A DNA stretch of 64,000 nt, taken from Macrostomum hystrix. Its lineage: Eukaryota; Platyhelminthes; Macrostomidae. The DNA is taken from positions 24,775,001-24,839,000 of the forward strand of contig CATNEN010000038.1 of NCBI GenBank assembly GCA_950097015.1, in the 5' to 3' direction. The notes beneath the pieces were generated by a model. The model saw nothing but the letters and a program-made list of their open reading frames with translations, ran no database searches and was not told the origin of the DNA. Shown here piece by piece: positions 19,301-30,115 of this stretch (positions are counted from its first letter, which is position 1; each line of letters starts with the position of its first letter). The translations under genes were made by a program, and so were the position numbers.

Positions 19301-20997
19301 ATCAGGTGTCGCTGAATATCTCGACGATGTTGACGTCGGACGGCTTTGAAAGTTTCTTCCATTGTAAAGGGCGGAAAATCGGTCCTCCGGTTTTTGGAGC
19401 GATCGTGAAGTAGGCAGTGGGTATTTAAAATACCAAGCGGTATTTCCCCATGGGGAAAAGAAGTGCAGTATTTCTACTGTTAAAGAATCCTCGTAGAAAA
19501 ATATTTTAAAATGTTAGACATCCATCGGGCCAACAGGCGGCCAGACCTGCAGCGGGGACAATCCCTTGGCCTGTCCCTGACGTCTCAGTTCGGTGAAGGC
19601 CGAGTGACTCAAGCCGCGCGAAGGCGCGTTGAAGACTCGCGCGAAGGCGGCCACATTGCGGCAGTTCAATGCGGCACACATGTAGTCGTACATAGCCGAC
19701 AGGGCTGGCGAATTCGACGACACATCGGCGTCAAACATTGGCGTTTCAAACTGACGCTTGAGCAGTTGCTCAGATGTGATCGGCGATTGCTCGTCGGTGC
19801 TCAAATAATCAATTAGTGTGACATTGGGCAGCTTATTTAAGCTGAACAGAATCCACAGGTCTGGTTTAGTAAGCACCATCCACTGGCTAGGTAGGATGCG
19901 ATATTCGCGCATCGTCTGCTCTCGGCTAGTATAACACTCTGACAGCATGAGATTTTCAAACACTCGGCGATAATCTAGTAGGCGGCTTTCATTCAGGGAG
20001 CGACAGAATATTTCTCGCTCGGCACGATGTATTCTGTCAAAAACGAATAATGGAATGATTACAGCCCTCCTTCAAACATACTATTTGCGGTACGGAAGCC
20101 TATAACTAGTCTAATGATTGATTTTTTGTGGTTTCTCGGCACAGATATTTTTATTCGTTAGATGAATAATTAAAATAATTACAGCAGGGCTGCAGGCTGT
20201 TTTGCCCATTCCACTGACTTCTGCGGATGTGTACACCTGCCGAATTTCTCATCGTCAGGCAGTGTGCCTTGCAGGTTGGCCCTCAAAGAGGCAACTTTCA
20301 CAACAAGCCTCCCAAGCCATTCCACCGCAGCTGCACCCCAATGAATGTGGCCTTGACGCGGAATCGAGCTCAGGGACCTTGGTGCGAGAGGCAAGCGCTG
20401 TCTGCCACTCATCCTCTATTCCTATCCCTTGAACTCTATCCCTGAATTCCGTTACTTCCTACTCGTTAACTTACTTTCAGTGACCGTTGATTTAATTCCG
20501 AATTTCTCTAGTTTTTGAGATACTTGTTATCTTGTTCTGACAGACTTTTGCTTTCTTTTTTAATTCGTTATTTTAGATGCTCGTTAACTTTCTGTCAGTG
20601 ATCGTTACTTTTGCCCTCCCTTTACTTAGATCGCGATGTACCTTTTATGACGACTTAGAACGCCCTATTTTAATTACTAACAAATTCAATTTGCTTTATA
20701 TGCCCAGTCTCACCTAGACACTTCGGAATCCTCATTTTCATCAGTAAAGCTATAATAAGCTGAGAGGAAATCCTCTCCATCTTCAATGCCAGCCAGTAGG
20801 TCGGCCAACTCTAGCTGATCCTGGGTTGTCAGGCAGGTCCAGTTTTTCGAACTAGCAATTGCAACCAATCGATATTGGCGCAATATGTATAGGCGCGGAT
20901 TTAAATTTACTCCGTCAAATACAATTGCGAGTGACTTGGACAATAGTTCGTGTTCTGACACAGCAGACATGTAGTCAGACTGGCTGGGTTCATTCAT
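16329..20997 (-). CDS. PARPBP: PARI/PARPBP orthologue (PCNA-interacting, UvrD-like)
   Basis: Five exons, all phases consistent: 20997-20714, 20033-19547, 18493-18266, 17667-17282 and 16806-16329, giving 620 residues (human PARI is about 580). The centre has the UvrD/Srs2-like block ARVFNAPSRGLSHSAFTEL and, across the exon 2/3 junction, VKLGGSGYAPDASDPLHGHG, which aligns well with the matching block of vertebrate PARI as I remember it. Exon 4 carries GRNTV and later MFRSP, also shared. The C-terminus (Pro-rich, then Lys/Ser-rich) ends in RLVTEFFKR, a PIP-box-like PCNA-binding tail in which Cys replaces the usual Gln. In vertebrates PARI restrains RAD51-dependent recombination at forks; no Walker motifs are seen, so it is not an active helicase. 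The donor of intron 4 (CG/GTTGGC) is weak and is chosen by phase. AATAAA lies on the minus strand at about 16263. Confidence 0.85.
16876..17245. repeat. 30-bp minisatellite in PARI intron 4
   Basis: About 12 units with core GGATCTGGAACTGTTGGGAG followed by TTAAATTTGA. It fills most of the 475-bp intron (16807-17281). It is open in several frames on both strands; these frames are artefacts. Confidence 0.95.
17745..18165. repeat. 31-32 bp degenerate minisatellite in PARI intron 3
   Basis: About 13 imperfect units built from GAAGACGCTAATCCTATAAT and CCTCTAGTCTGA. It occupies most of the 598-bp intron between exons 3 and 4. It is more diverged than the other intronic arrays, so probably older. 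Confidence 0.9.
18595..18700 (+). repeat. Inverted partial copy of the nested small exon
   Basis: Bases around 18627-18692 match the complement of about 19310-19375, covering the upstream CCCTTTAC, an ATG and the first 18 codons of the candidate small gene. Identity ends after ATTCAGCGA. The two copies form an inverted pair about 600 bp apart in PARI intron 2. Confidence 0.8.
19130..19362 (-). CDS. Candidate 46-residue nested gene, function unknown
   Basis: Two small exons on the same strand as PARI, inside its intron 2: 19362-19271 and 19178-19130. The intron has a GTAACA donor and a good pyrimidine tract before CCACCAG, and the phases agree (92 nt, then 49 nt to a stop). The product starts MEETFKAVRRQHRRDIQR, very basic, and ends DKVHEQFDDADVL, acidic. 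I do not recognise it. The first exon is duplicated in inverse orientation at about 18640-18693 with conservative changes (Glu to Gln, Lys to Asn), which hints at past coding function. It could also be a transposon fragment. Confidence 0.35.
20165..20425 (-). mobile_element. SINE family 1 copy in PARI intron 1
   Basis: The complement begins with GAGTGGCAGACAGCGCTTGCC (tRNA-like head), then GAGCTCGATTCCGCG, and includes the family body (GCCTGACGATGAG). It lacks the distal part seen in the 7.6-kb copy. Confidence 0.8.
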
Positions 20998-23204
20998 TTT
21001 TATATGCTAGGCCTAGTTCGCACTGTTGAAGCTGGAAACAAAATATATAGCCACATGCATATCAAATTTTTGAAGGACAGAGAAACTTTTACTAAAACAT
21101 GCAAAATATGAAAACTAGTAGATGTTACTTAAAACATGAAATGAATAGAGCAGCTAGATAGTAGAAAATGAAAAAATTAATAAGTTGAAACTAATTAACT
21201 TACTAAAAATACTCATAAGACATGTGATCTAAAGTAGCCAGCTATAGGCCTATTTAAGGCTAGAAAAGGACAAGCCAGCAATAAAAAGTATTTTAGATAC
21301 TTTTTATTGATAGCTTAATAGCAAGTTTCTTTTGCATGTAAGATAAGATAAATGTATAAATATTAATTATATACCTAATTGTATAACAAAAACACTTAAG
21401 ACAAAAAGCATAGTAAAAAAACTTTATGAAAGTATAGCTAAATGAATATGCCTTAAAATTTTGTCATCTGGATAAAAAACTTTAACTTAGGTAAAAACTT
21501 ACACTTTAGGTAAGAATGTAAGATAACAAACTCAACTAGTCATTGTCATTGTAAGTAACTAAGTTACCTCTTTCTTTGTGTATCTTAACTATTTATGGAT
21601 ATATCTAGTGGTAGGCCTATAATATATTGTTAGGACTTTTTATACCACAAGCCATTGATAATTGATATTTATTGCTTTGATAATGCTGAGAAATTTAGTA
21701 TAGAACAAAAACTATCATATCAAAATCATATCAAAATTTGCAATAATTTGGCTACACCTATTTAGCTAGAGCCACGACAATTCATCATCTTACACTTTTG
21801 CTATCCACTTTGAAGATAGGCCACTTCATTATCCAATCAATCTTTGTCAGTTTGTCATCCACTAATAACAACCATTGTAGAATCAACTTTACAGATACTG
21901 CAATGTACAAGTTATGTAAAAAATGAGGCCAAACTGTGAGAATATATGGAGCAAGGGTGCAAAAAGGAGGCAGAAGGGAGAGGGAGTAAGAAGTGTTTTT
22001 TTGTGAGTGAGAAAAGAGTCTAAAGTGGAACCTTATTACCAGCTATGCAACACTATGCCGAAAAGTTATTCATTCTTACAAAAAGTGTAACAAAGGCTTA
22101 GCTATCAAACTTAAAAAATGGATTAGCTAACTAGAAATAACACACAAGCATATAAAAAAGCCTAGCACAATAAGCCTAGCACAACCTTAGCATGCGCAAG
22201 CAATTCATTAGCATTGCAATGTATAAGTAAATTATAATTAGGTTACATTTACATCCCATTCGAATGCGCTGATAGTGATGCTATGCTAGTGATGTTAATG
22301 GTACTCAGGCGCTTTAGCGTAGATAGTTTTTTTACTCTGTGCACTACAGGCTAGTCAATTTTGCTAACTGAATAAATACAATCGAACTATTGCAGTGTAA
22401 AGCAATAGTCATCTAACCTTTGCTATAAGTTTAACGTTGACATGGCCGAGTGTAGTGTTGGACGAGACACTTACCAAGAAACGTTGATGCACATGCTAAA
22501 CTTTTAAATATGTTCCCTTTTCAGAAAAGAAACAACAAAATGTTCCGCAGAAGTATTTTAAATCTGCTGGTTTGTATATTTCAATTAAAAAATAATTTTC
22601 TTATTATGTTTTCGTTTACAGAACGGGCTTTTTTTTAAAACTTTTAAGAACTTTTCAGAACAGGTTGTAGCTCAGGAAGGTTGTAGCTCCTAAATTGGTT
22701 GTGCTACGGTGCAAAAGTTTTTAAGTATAATGACCGGTGGCTTTAAAATAGATTTTAAACTTTTAATTATTTTTGCAAGAAGCAGGATGAAACAAACTTA
22801 AACTTTGATCGTGCATGCAATTTGATGAATTTGTCATGTTCCGATCAGTTATAAGATAATTTGAAAACACCAATGAGCTATGTAGTTTTACACTGATCGA
22901 CATAATCAATATAGCGCGGGTGGATGCACTCTTGAATTGAATGTGTAAATAACAACTTTGATAAATTATGTTATGGTCTTGATTTGAAGATTTAATAATA
23001 GTATTATACAAGTATATCTGCTGGACTGCCTTTTGGGTATAGGTATTTCTGCCCAAATTTTCGCTGAATCTTAGAGCACACTCGCACACGGATATAGTAC
23101 GCAGTCACACATCACACAGGGCTAGGGGTTGTGTGTATCTGACCTGATTTTCTCAAACGTCAAGTATACCATAACCTCAAGAGCATGATTTAGTCCAACC
23201 AATC
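20998..23204. other. Intergenic, very AT-rich
   Basis: Lies upstream of PARI (its promoter should be just above 20997) and downstream of the IRS/DOK-type gene. No coding sequence recognised; the minus-strand frame at 22763-23089 has no domain. Confidence 0.5.
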
Positions 23205-23275
23205 ACGGAATCTACTCTAAGGGACCTTGGTGCAAGAGGCCTTTACACCGATCTGCCACTCACCCACAAAATTCA
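23205..23275 (-). mobile_element. SINE family 1, head fragment
   Basis: Only the tRNA-like head is present: the complement reads GAGTGGCAGATCGGTG and CTTGCACCAAGGTCCCTTAG. Lies just past the poly(A) signal of the adaptor gene. Confidence 0.65.
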
Positions 23276-23303
23276 AGAAATAGCGAGGAGAAATGATTCA
23301 CTG

Positions 23304-23309
23304 TTTATT
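23304..23309 (-). terminator. Putative poly(A) signal of the adaptor gene
   Basis: AATAAA on the minus strand, about 40 bp after the stop codon at 23347. Confidence 0.55.
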
Positions 23310-23346
23310 TAAAAATCAAGAGAAAATGTGCAGTCTGCTTTATATT

Positions 23347-26300
23347 TTACCCAGGTGTCGGCTGTTGCTGATCTGAATCTTCATCCAGAGCAGATCTTGA
23401 AATTAGCTTCAACTGCCGAGCCCGGATGGCACCAAGTCCACTTGCCGTGCCGCGGGTGACGAATATCCCGCCAACTCCGCCGATCTCCATGGGCTCTCCA
23501 CCACGCGTTGAAGCGACTGACTCTGAAGCTGCATGTCCTTGGCGCCTTCGATCAGCAGGGCTGCATGACGAGTGTGAGCGGACTCGGAAATCGCCGCCGC
23601 AGTCGCGCTGATCAATCTCGGCGCATCCGGCAGCTGTGGTCGCCTGTACTGCAACTCCATGGACATGCTGGTGCTGATGCTGCGGCGGCTTCGGTGACAG
23701 AGCCATCGCACCTCCACTACTCGACGCCTGATCGTCTTCAATGTCCATCGAGCCCCAAAGGTCCACGCTTTTCGGCTGGTGGGAGACCGGACGCAGTCCT
23801 CGTCGGCAGTGGCTGTAGTGCAGCGCCGCTGATGTCACCGCCTGCTTGATGCGGCTCAGCGGAATGCCAGCGTGCTGACGGCTGCCTATGCTGAAGGTCC
23901 GTGAGCCGAGGCCAACTGAAGTAAGAAAATAAATTAGCAGGATAAAATTGGTTGCTGATTAGATTCGCCTTACTTTAGTGTGCTGCATACTAACTCTTAT
24001 AAGCCCGGGGCCTTCAGTTCTGTGCCAGCCAGTCTACCTACCCCCGTCCGCGTGCGGATTGGCCCGCGCGGGGCCTTCAGTTCTGTGCCAGCCAGTCTAC
24101 CTACCCCCCGTCCGCGCGCGGATTGGCCCATCGGGTTAAGCTCGCTGCCTCGCCTATAGGCCTGCGAATTTACTAGTTCACGAGCCAGTTTGACGATAAT
24201 TGTTTAGTGATTGATAAACCTGATCTTACTATAGCCTAAGACTAGAATATCCCTCCGCCTAACCTAAGTATCAAAATGAGTATCTACAATATCAGATGTC
24301 CTGTGGTAGTACTGAGAACTGGAGAGACCGAAACTGACCTTCGGAATGCACCGAGAACTCTTGACTGTCGATCCGAGCACCTTGGCCATAGACTCCAGCA
24401 GATATCTTCCGCTGACGCACTGGCACCTGCTGCTGCTGCTGCTGCTGCCTGTGCGTGATCGCTTCGTGATATCCGTAGTTTCCGGCGGAAATCTTTCTTT
24501 GACGCACCGGCGCCTGCTGCTGCCGATCCTGAATCCCATAGATGCCCGCTGAAATCTTTCGCAGTCGCTGAGGCGCCTGCTGCTGCTGCTGCTGCTGCCG
24601 GGGCTCAGGAAGCTGTTCCAGCTCCGGTTGCGACTGCAGATTCAAATGATGCTTCGGCGAGCGGACCTCGGCTTCAGCTGCAGTCAGCAGATTTGAGGCA
24701 GGAGAAGTGGCCTCGTCAGATGCTGCCGACGTCTGACCACAACAGCCGTTAATGGCGCCCATGAGGGTCTCCTGCAGGATGATAGCTTCGTGATGATTGA
24801 ACACCTGGATCGGGTTATAAGTGGTTTCTGAAATTCGAATCTAATGGTTCAAGGAACACTGGGAGAAGAAGGACGGGAAACAACGTTTCTTAGAAAAAAA
24901 TTGAAGGCTGGTTTTCGCGAAAAAAATACACTACGGAGACAGGAAAATATCACTTTTCTCGAATTTAAACGGCGACAGCTTTTGATTGGAAGCAGATAAA
25001 ATGTACAAAACTTGATAACCTTTGGTAGAGCAACACGTTAGGCAAGTTATATGAAAAGAACAGCTTTGTATCTGCTTCCAGTCAAAAGCTGTCACCATTT
25101 AAATTTGAAAAAAAGTTTAAACATTTTCTATCTCTCTGTAGTGTATTTTTTCGCGATAACCAGCCTTCTATTTTTTTCTAAGAAACGTTTCCCAAGTGGT
25201 CCTTGCTGTGATTTTCTTTGAAAAAAAACAGTGCAGGATTCGGAAAAGGTTTAAGCTAGTGAAACTTGATTTCCGATCGATCCTATTTTTACATCAAGTG
25301 GTTTTTCTAGAAAAACTTTCATTGCCTAGAACTATTGATCCTAGTATCATTATTAGTTTCTGATCTCCTTCAGCTACAGCCACCTAACTCCTAGCCTCCT
25401 CTCTGATCTCCTTCAGCTACAGCCACCTCACTCCTAGCCTCCTCTCTGATCTCATTCAGCTACAGCCACCTCATTCCTAGCCTCCTCTCTGATCTCCTTC
25501 AGCTACAGCCACCTCACTCCTAGCCTCCTCTCTGATCTCCTTCAGCTACAGCCACCTCATTCCTAGCCTCCTCTCTGATGTTCTTCAGCCACAGCAGATC
25601 GCCCACCTGCAGGTCCATCTCTCCGGTGCCAAACTGGACCCTAACTGCGTCGTCCTCTCTCTGGCAACGTCGTAGGCAGACCACTAGCAGTCGGAGGTCC
25701 GGCCTACTGACACAGTCGCGGCCGAGGTGCAGCTCGCAGCTGGTGATGCTCAGCACCAGATGCTTCCCAGTCAGCTGACGGGCCTCGCCGCTTCCACGAC
25801 GCACGCTGACCATCGAACAGTAGACAAGGTCGCTCAGCAACGGGCGGATCAGCGGCTTCAGCCGCTCTGACCAGCGGTGATAATCTGCGGCAGAACCGAA
25901 ACGCATCAGCAAAAAGTCGCGTTGAAAAGTCAACGCCAGCAGCTGCTTGCCCGGCTGCTCCTGCGATGGAAGCCGCACGAATTGTTGAACATTTACATTT
26001 ACAATCTTTAAGATTCTCTCGTCATCATGCAGCCTCATTTAACCCTCGACTAATCACCCTTCCACACTCCTGCACCCACCCCTCCGCCACTCTTACACCC
26101 ACCCCTCCGCACTCCTTCACCCACCCCTCCGCCACTCTTACACCCACCCCTCCGCACACTTTCACCCACCCCTCCGCCACTCTTACACCCACCCCCCTTC
26201 TTCACCCACCCCATCCGCCACTCTTCTACCGACCCCTCCGCCACTCCTACACCCACCCACTCGACCCAGTCGCTGGCTGAGCCAGTTTCTCACCTGAAGC

Positions 26301-26500
26301 CAGACTAGCTGATCTACACTCAGTCTCTGGCGCCAGTGTCCGGCAATCATTTGGCGCCTGTCATCGTACCCAACGAGCTGCAGGCCGCCAGCCTCCAGCT
26401 GCAGCTGGAATAGTCGGCGATGTCGACGTTTCGCCTCTGTGTAGGCGTGGGCCTCAAGAAGGACTCGCTCGCTGCGTAGATTCACCTCGGATTCGGACAT
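23347..26500 (-). CDS. PH + PTB adaptor of the IRS/DOK type
   Basis: Four exons: 26500-26294, about 26017-25556 (start uncertain), 24804-24339 and 23915-23347. Exons 1-2 encode a PH-like domain (LFQLQLEAGGLQLVGYDD ... HRWSERLKPLI). Later in exon 2 comes an IRS-type PTB fold: LTGKHLVLSITSCELHLG, a conserved LRRC and FGTGE; its last helix (VFNHHEAIILQETLMGAI) starts exon 3. The rest is low-complexity signalling tail: Gln runs and three copies of RKISAGxYG, each preceded by basic residues (RxRKIS), resembling AKT/AGC-kinase and 14-3-3 sites with an adjacent tyrosine; exon 4 adds RTFSIGSR. Such adaptors couple receptor tyrosine kinases (for example the insulin receptor) to downstream effectors at the membrane. 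Intron 3 phases and sites are good. The exon 2 acceptor lies in repeat-altered sequence without a clear pyrimidine tract. IRS versus DOK cannot be settled. Confidence 0.75.
24007..24130. repeat. 63-bp tandem duplication in adaptor intron 3
   Basis: GGGGCCTTCAGTTCTGTGCC and the following 43 bases occur twice in a row, with one extra C and a small change in the second copy. GC-rich compared with the surroundings. Confidence 0.9.
24848..25195. mobile_element. Long-TIR MITE in adaptor intron 2
   Basis: The left part (24870-24990: AACGTTTCTTAGAAAAAAAT, GAAGGCTGGTT, CGCGAAAAAA, then GACAGCTTTTGATTGGAAGC) is repeated as its complement at about 25065-25190. The arms are about 120 bp around a spacer of about 70-100 bp. 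The outer edges look like AAGGAnCACT on both sides. No coding content, so a non-autonomous, possibly foldback element. Confidence 0.8.
25373..25575. repeat. 43-bp tandem repeat spanning the exon 2 / intron 2 junction
   Basis: About five copies of a 43-bp unit (AGCTACAGCCACCTCATTCC ... CTGATCTCCTTC). On the minus strand the first copy contains the end of exon 2 (encoding IREEARNE) and the splice donor GAG/GTGGCT, and the remaining copies continue into the intron. Each unit therefore carries a copy of the donor site. Confidence 0.85.
26044..26270. repeat. Minisatellite in adaptor intron 1 (CACCCACCCCTCCG family)
   Basis: Units of about 22-24 bp with core CACCCACCCCTCCGCCACTC. It fills nearly the whole 250-bp intron between exons 1 and 2. 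Two further arrays of the same unit family lie at 28920-29165 and 29885-30115. Confidence 0.9.
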
Positions 26501-26567
26501 TGATCTTTAAACTGCACGTTCTTTTCTTCTTGGCTTCTTGACGACTGCTGTTTAGTTTGAACTGCGC

Positions 26568-27180
26568 GAATGTCAGATTGGGGATATTGAATGTCAGATT
26601 GGGGATATTGAATGTCAGATTGGGGATATTGAATGTCAGATTGGGGATATTGAATGTCAGATTGGGATATTGAATGTCAGATTGGGGATATTGAATATCA
26701 GATTGGGGATATTGAATGTCAGATTGGGGATATTGAATGTCAGATTGGGATATTGAATGTCAGATTGGGGATATTGAATATCAGATTGGGGATATTGAAT
26801 GTCAGATTGGGGATATTGAATGTCAGATTGGGGATATTGAATGTCAGATTGGGGAAATTGAATTTCAGATTGGGGAAATTGAATTTCAGATTGGGGATAT
26901 TGAATGTCAGATTGGGGATATTGAATGTCAGATTGGGGATATTGAATGTCAGATTGGGGATATTGAATGTCAGATTGGGGATATTGAATGTCAGATTGGG
27001 GATATTGAATGTCAGATTGGGGATATTGAATGTCAGATTGGGGATATTGAGTGTCAGATTGGGGATATTGAATGTCAGATTGGGGATATTGAATGTCAGA
27101 TTGGGGATATTGAATGTCAGATTGGGGATATTGAATGTCAGATTGGGGATATTGAATTTCAGATTGAGAATATTGAGTTT
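26568..27180. repeat. 22-bp minisatellite upstream of the adaptor gene
   Basis: About 28 units of ATTGAATGTCAGATTGGGGAT, very homogeneous, starting about 70 bp upstream of the adaptor start codon. It may lie in the 5' UTR or promoter or in a 5' non-coding intron. The long frames on both strands are artefacts. Confidence 0.95.
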
Positions 27181-27764
27181 TAGGGAACATTTACCTTAGT
27201 TTGCAATAGTTAGTCTTGTACTTACTGCGTGACTTGGCTTGCTTAAATAGGGATTATTTCTTAATTTGCCCAATTATCTGTTCGGCCGCTTAACTACATC
27301 TTAGACGAGTTGCATATATACTCGAGTCAGAGCTGCTATCCTTTTATGGGCCACAGGTCGCTAATTGGATAGCTTTCGCGGACCAATGAAAGCTTGGATA
27401 GTCGAAGTTGCTGTTGCATTTAAAATGATGCCGCATTGCTTTACAAAGCTTTTCTGAAGTTTTAATTAGAAATTAAAGTCTATTACAAGCAACCACAAAA
27501 ATATTTACAACTTAAATACGAAGATTCACCAGCAAAGCTGATTGGCCAGTGAAGGTTGAACTGATTCTATTTTTAGAAATATCTTGGAGAAAACCCCTTT
27601 TTACGACACTTTAATCCTAGCCACGTGATTCGCGCCAACCAATCAAATTTCATGCTAGAGAATATTATTTGTTAATTTGCATTCCGTGGTCATTTTAACT
27701 TCGGATAAAAACCAGGGTTTTACTAGCGCATGTCCAAGTTCTCCGTTCAAAACTATTTCTATAA
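27181..27764. other. Intergenic, no gene seen
   Basis: AT-rich spacer upstream of the adaptor gene; its distal promoter may lie here. Nothing specific recognised. Confidence 0.45.
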
Positions 27765-28065
27765 TAATACCAATTGTTGCAGGGCTGTGGGCAATAATGG
27801 CATCTCATTTGGTGACGCTAGACCCGCAGCCATGCAGAGAGGAGGCAATTCCGCCCATTTCTCTGACTCCTGAGCACACACGCACACAGGTACTGAAGCC
27901 AGGCAGACAATCACACATATGCCCTGACTTTCTCATCGTCAGGCAGTGTACACTGGAGGTTAGCTCTCAAGGGCGTAAATTGCATGACAAGCCACCAAGC
28001 CTTCTCTCCGTGGCTTCAATTGAATGTGGCCTCGCCGCTGTAACTTCCGATTGCAATTTGACACT
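27765..28065 (-). mobile_element. SINE family 1 copy
   Basis: It contains the family body (CTTTCTCATCGTCAGGCAGT on the plus strand) and the distal segments TCATTTGGTGAC and CTGACTCCTGAGCACACACG. The tRNA-like head is lost. Confidence 0.8.
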
Positions 28066-28830
28066 GAATCCAGGCAAAAACAACTGATGATGAAAATCTA
28101 TTGAGTCACTGGCAAAGAGAGCTCGGTAAAATGTATTTGTACGACAGCAATAGCCGAAATCTCGTGACAACGAAGTCAAAGACACGACACGAGGTGAGGA
28201 TCTCGAATGGGATCGACGATACAGCTGGGTTCTTTTTTGTCAGACTAGCTAGTAATTGATACAAGACCCGAATGAAAGATTTCTTTTAGGGCCCTCCAAC
28301 AAAGAGGACTCAAAGCGTTTCTGTATTATAATTCATACTTCGCCATGAAGCTTTTTAATTACACAGCTCAGGGCTGAGTCGATGATCTCAGGCAGGTACT
28401 GTGACTCTTTCATCTGCAGAGAGAAAGACTAGCTTTCTGTTTCTATTTCTAGACTCAAAAAGAGGCCGAGCAGCTACTGGAAATGCAAGCAACTTTGCCG
28501 CTGAAAGTTTCCTGTTCAAAATGATAATTATCAGTCTGCCGGCCGCACCTGCTGATGGAGCCGATGTCTTGGAAAATTGCCTGAGCGATGCGGAATAGAA
28601 AGGAGAGGCAATCTCGCATCTTCATGCTCCAGCTGTCAAATTTTCTCGATGCTCAATAATAATTATTTAAGCTACTTTGTTATGCTGCGACACAGCAATC
28701 ACTTTCTCGGAGTTTTAGCGTAAACAAATGATTTCCATATTTAGTCTGCTATAATTAAAAAGCCTGACTTATCAAATTATCAAAAAAGCGTCTTAATGCT
28801 TTATTGCAATCTCAAATCCATCTTATTGTT
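28066..28830. other. Intergenic, no gene seen
   Basis: Only short frames without domains (28401-28598 among them). No promoter or RNA gene recognised. Confidence 0.45.
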
Positions 28831-29165
28831 GCGATGGATACCGCTCGGATTGTTGAATTTTTCTATGTACAATCTTAAAGATCCACTCAGCCTCGTTTCA
28901 TACTCGACTAATCATCCCTCTGCTATTCTTTCACCCACCCTCCGCCACTCTTACACCCACCCCTCCGCCACTCTTACACCCACCCCTCCGCACTCCTTCA
29001 CCCACCCCTCCGCACTCCTTCACCCACCCCTCCGCACTCCTTCACCCACCCCATCATCCAATCTTACACTGACCCCTCAGCCATTCTTGCACTCACCCCG
29101 CCACTCTTACACCCACCCCTCCGACACTCTTACACCCACCCCAGCGCCACTCCAACGCCCACCCC
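28830..29165 (-). pseudogene. Duplicated fragment of the adaptor exon 2 and its intron array
   Basis: Bases 28833-28915 match about 25965-26055: CGATGGA...CGAATTGTTGAA, then TACAATCTT(T)AAGAT, then CTCGACTAATCA. This covers the start of adaptor exon 2 and its 3' splice region, followed by an array of the same CACCCACCCCTCCG unit (28920-29165). The matching exon portion carries an in-frame stop, so this is a dead segmental duplicate about 2.9 kb away in the same orientation. Confidence 0.75.
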
Positions 29166-29884
29166 ACGGCACCACCCAACCTGCCCTAGTACTTGTATAA
29201 GTACTTGCCCCAAGCTATAGTCTAACAAAACAGTCTGATAGTAAACTTCTTTAAATATCAGCACAAATTAAAATTTAAAACATCAACAACAGCTCCACCT
29301 AATTTAACTTCTATCCCTGTGAAAACGAACAAAATAGTTTACCTGTATATTTGACTTAGAGCCTTGTGGCTTATAGAAAAATCATTGCAATTTATTGTTT
29401 ATGTGAAGCAAAACAATGTAAATAAACTTGTTTTTCATGTAAATTTTGCTTGCGGAAAAGGAAACAGAAAGTAAACTGAAAACAGTTCAACTTAGACATG
29501 AAGTCGATTTTAATAATTGATTCGATCAAATAAAAAATTGAATAACAATCGCAGCTATTGCTTATACGTATGATAGCTTCCTTTAACTGCAGCGGGCAGA
29601 CTTAAATAAATAACCTATAGTCGATTTGCACAGGAAACAGATAGGGCTCTGAGAAAATATTTTTTAGGCGTAGAAAATCATATGGCCATTATATTGCACC
29701 TTAATTCATAGAAGCATGTAAATATTATACGCTTTGCAAATAAATATTTATTACCTCAGTGCTTTCTTTATTTAGGGTCGCAACAGGTTGTAGGCAAGCG
29801 GTTAGGGCGTAGGACAAACGAATCAAAAGTCGGGGTTCTATTCCTAATTACTAACTATACATTGCTTGATCAGTTCACCCAGCT
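29166..29884. other. Intergenic, no gene seen
   Basis: AT-rich sequence between two related satellite arrays. Nothing recognised. Confidence 0.45.
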
Positions 29885-30115
29885 GTTCTCCGGCACTCAT
29901 ACACCGACCCCCTCCGGCACTCCTACGCCCACCCCCTCCGGCACTCCTACGCCCACCCCCTCCGGCACTCCTACGCCCACCCCCTCCGGCACTCCTACGC
30001 CCACCCCCTCCGGCACTCCTACGCCCACCCCCTCCGGCACTCCTACGCCCACCCCCTCCGGCACTCCTACGCCCACCCCTTCCGGCGCACTTGCACCGAC
30101 CCCCCTACGCCACTC
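29885..30115. repeat. 24-bp minisatellite, third member of the CACCC family
   Basis: About nine nearly identical units of CTCCGGCACTCCTACGCCCA plus CCCC. Because 24 is a multiple of three, the array stays open and would encode Ser-Gly-Thr-Pro-Thr-Pro repeats. It is related in sequence to the arrays at 26044-26270 and 28920-29165 but is much more homogeneous. Confidence 0.92.

Noticed and set aside
27677..28087. 136-codon frame over the 27.8-kb SINE
   Set aside because: It falls in SINE sequence shared with five other non-coding copies.
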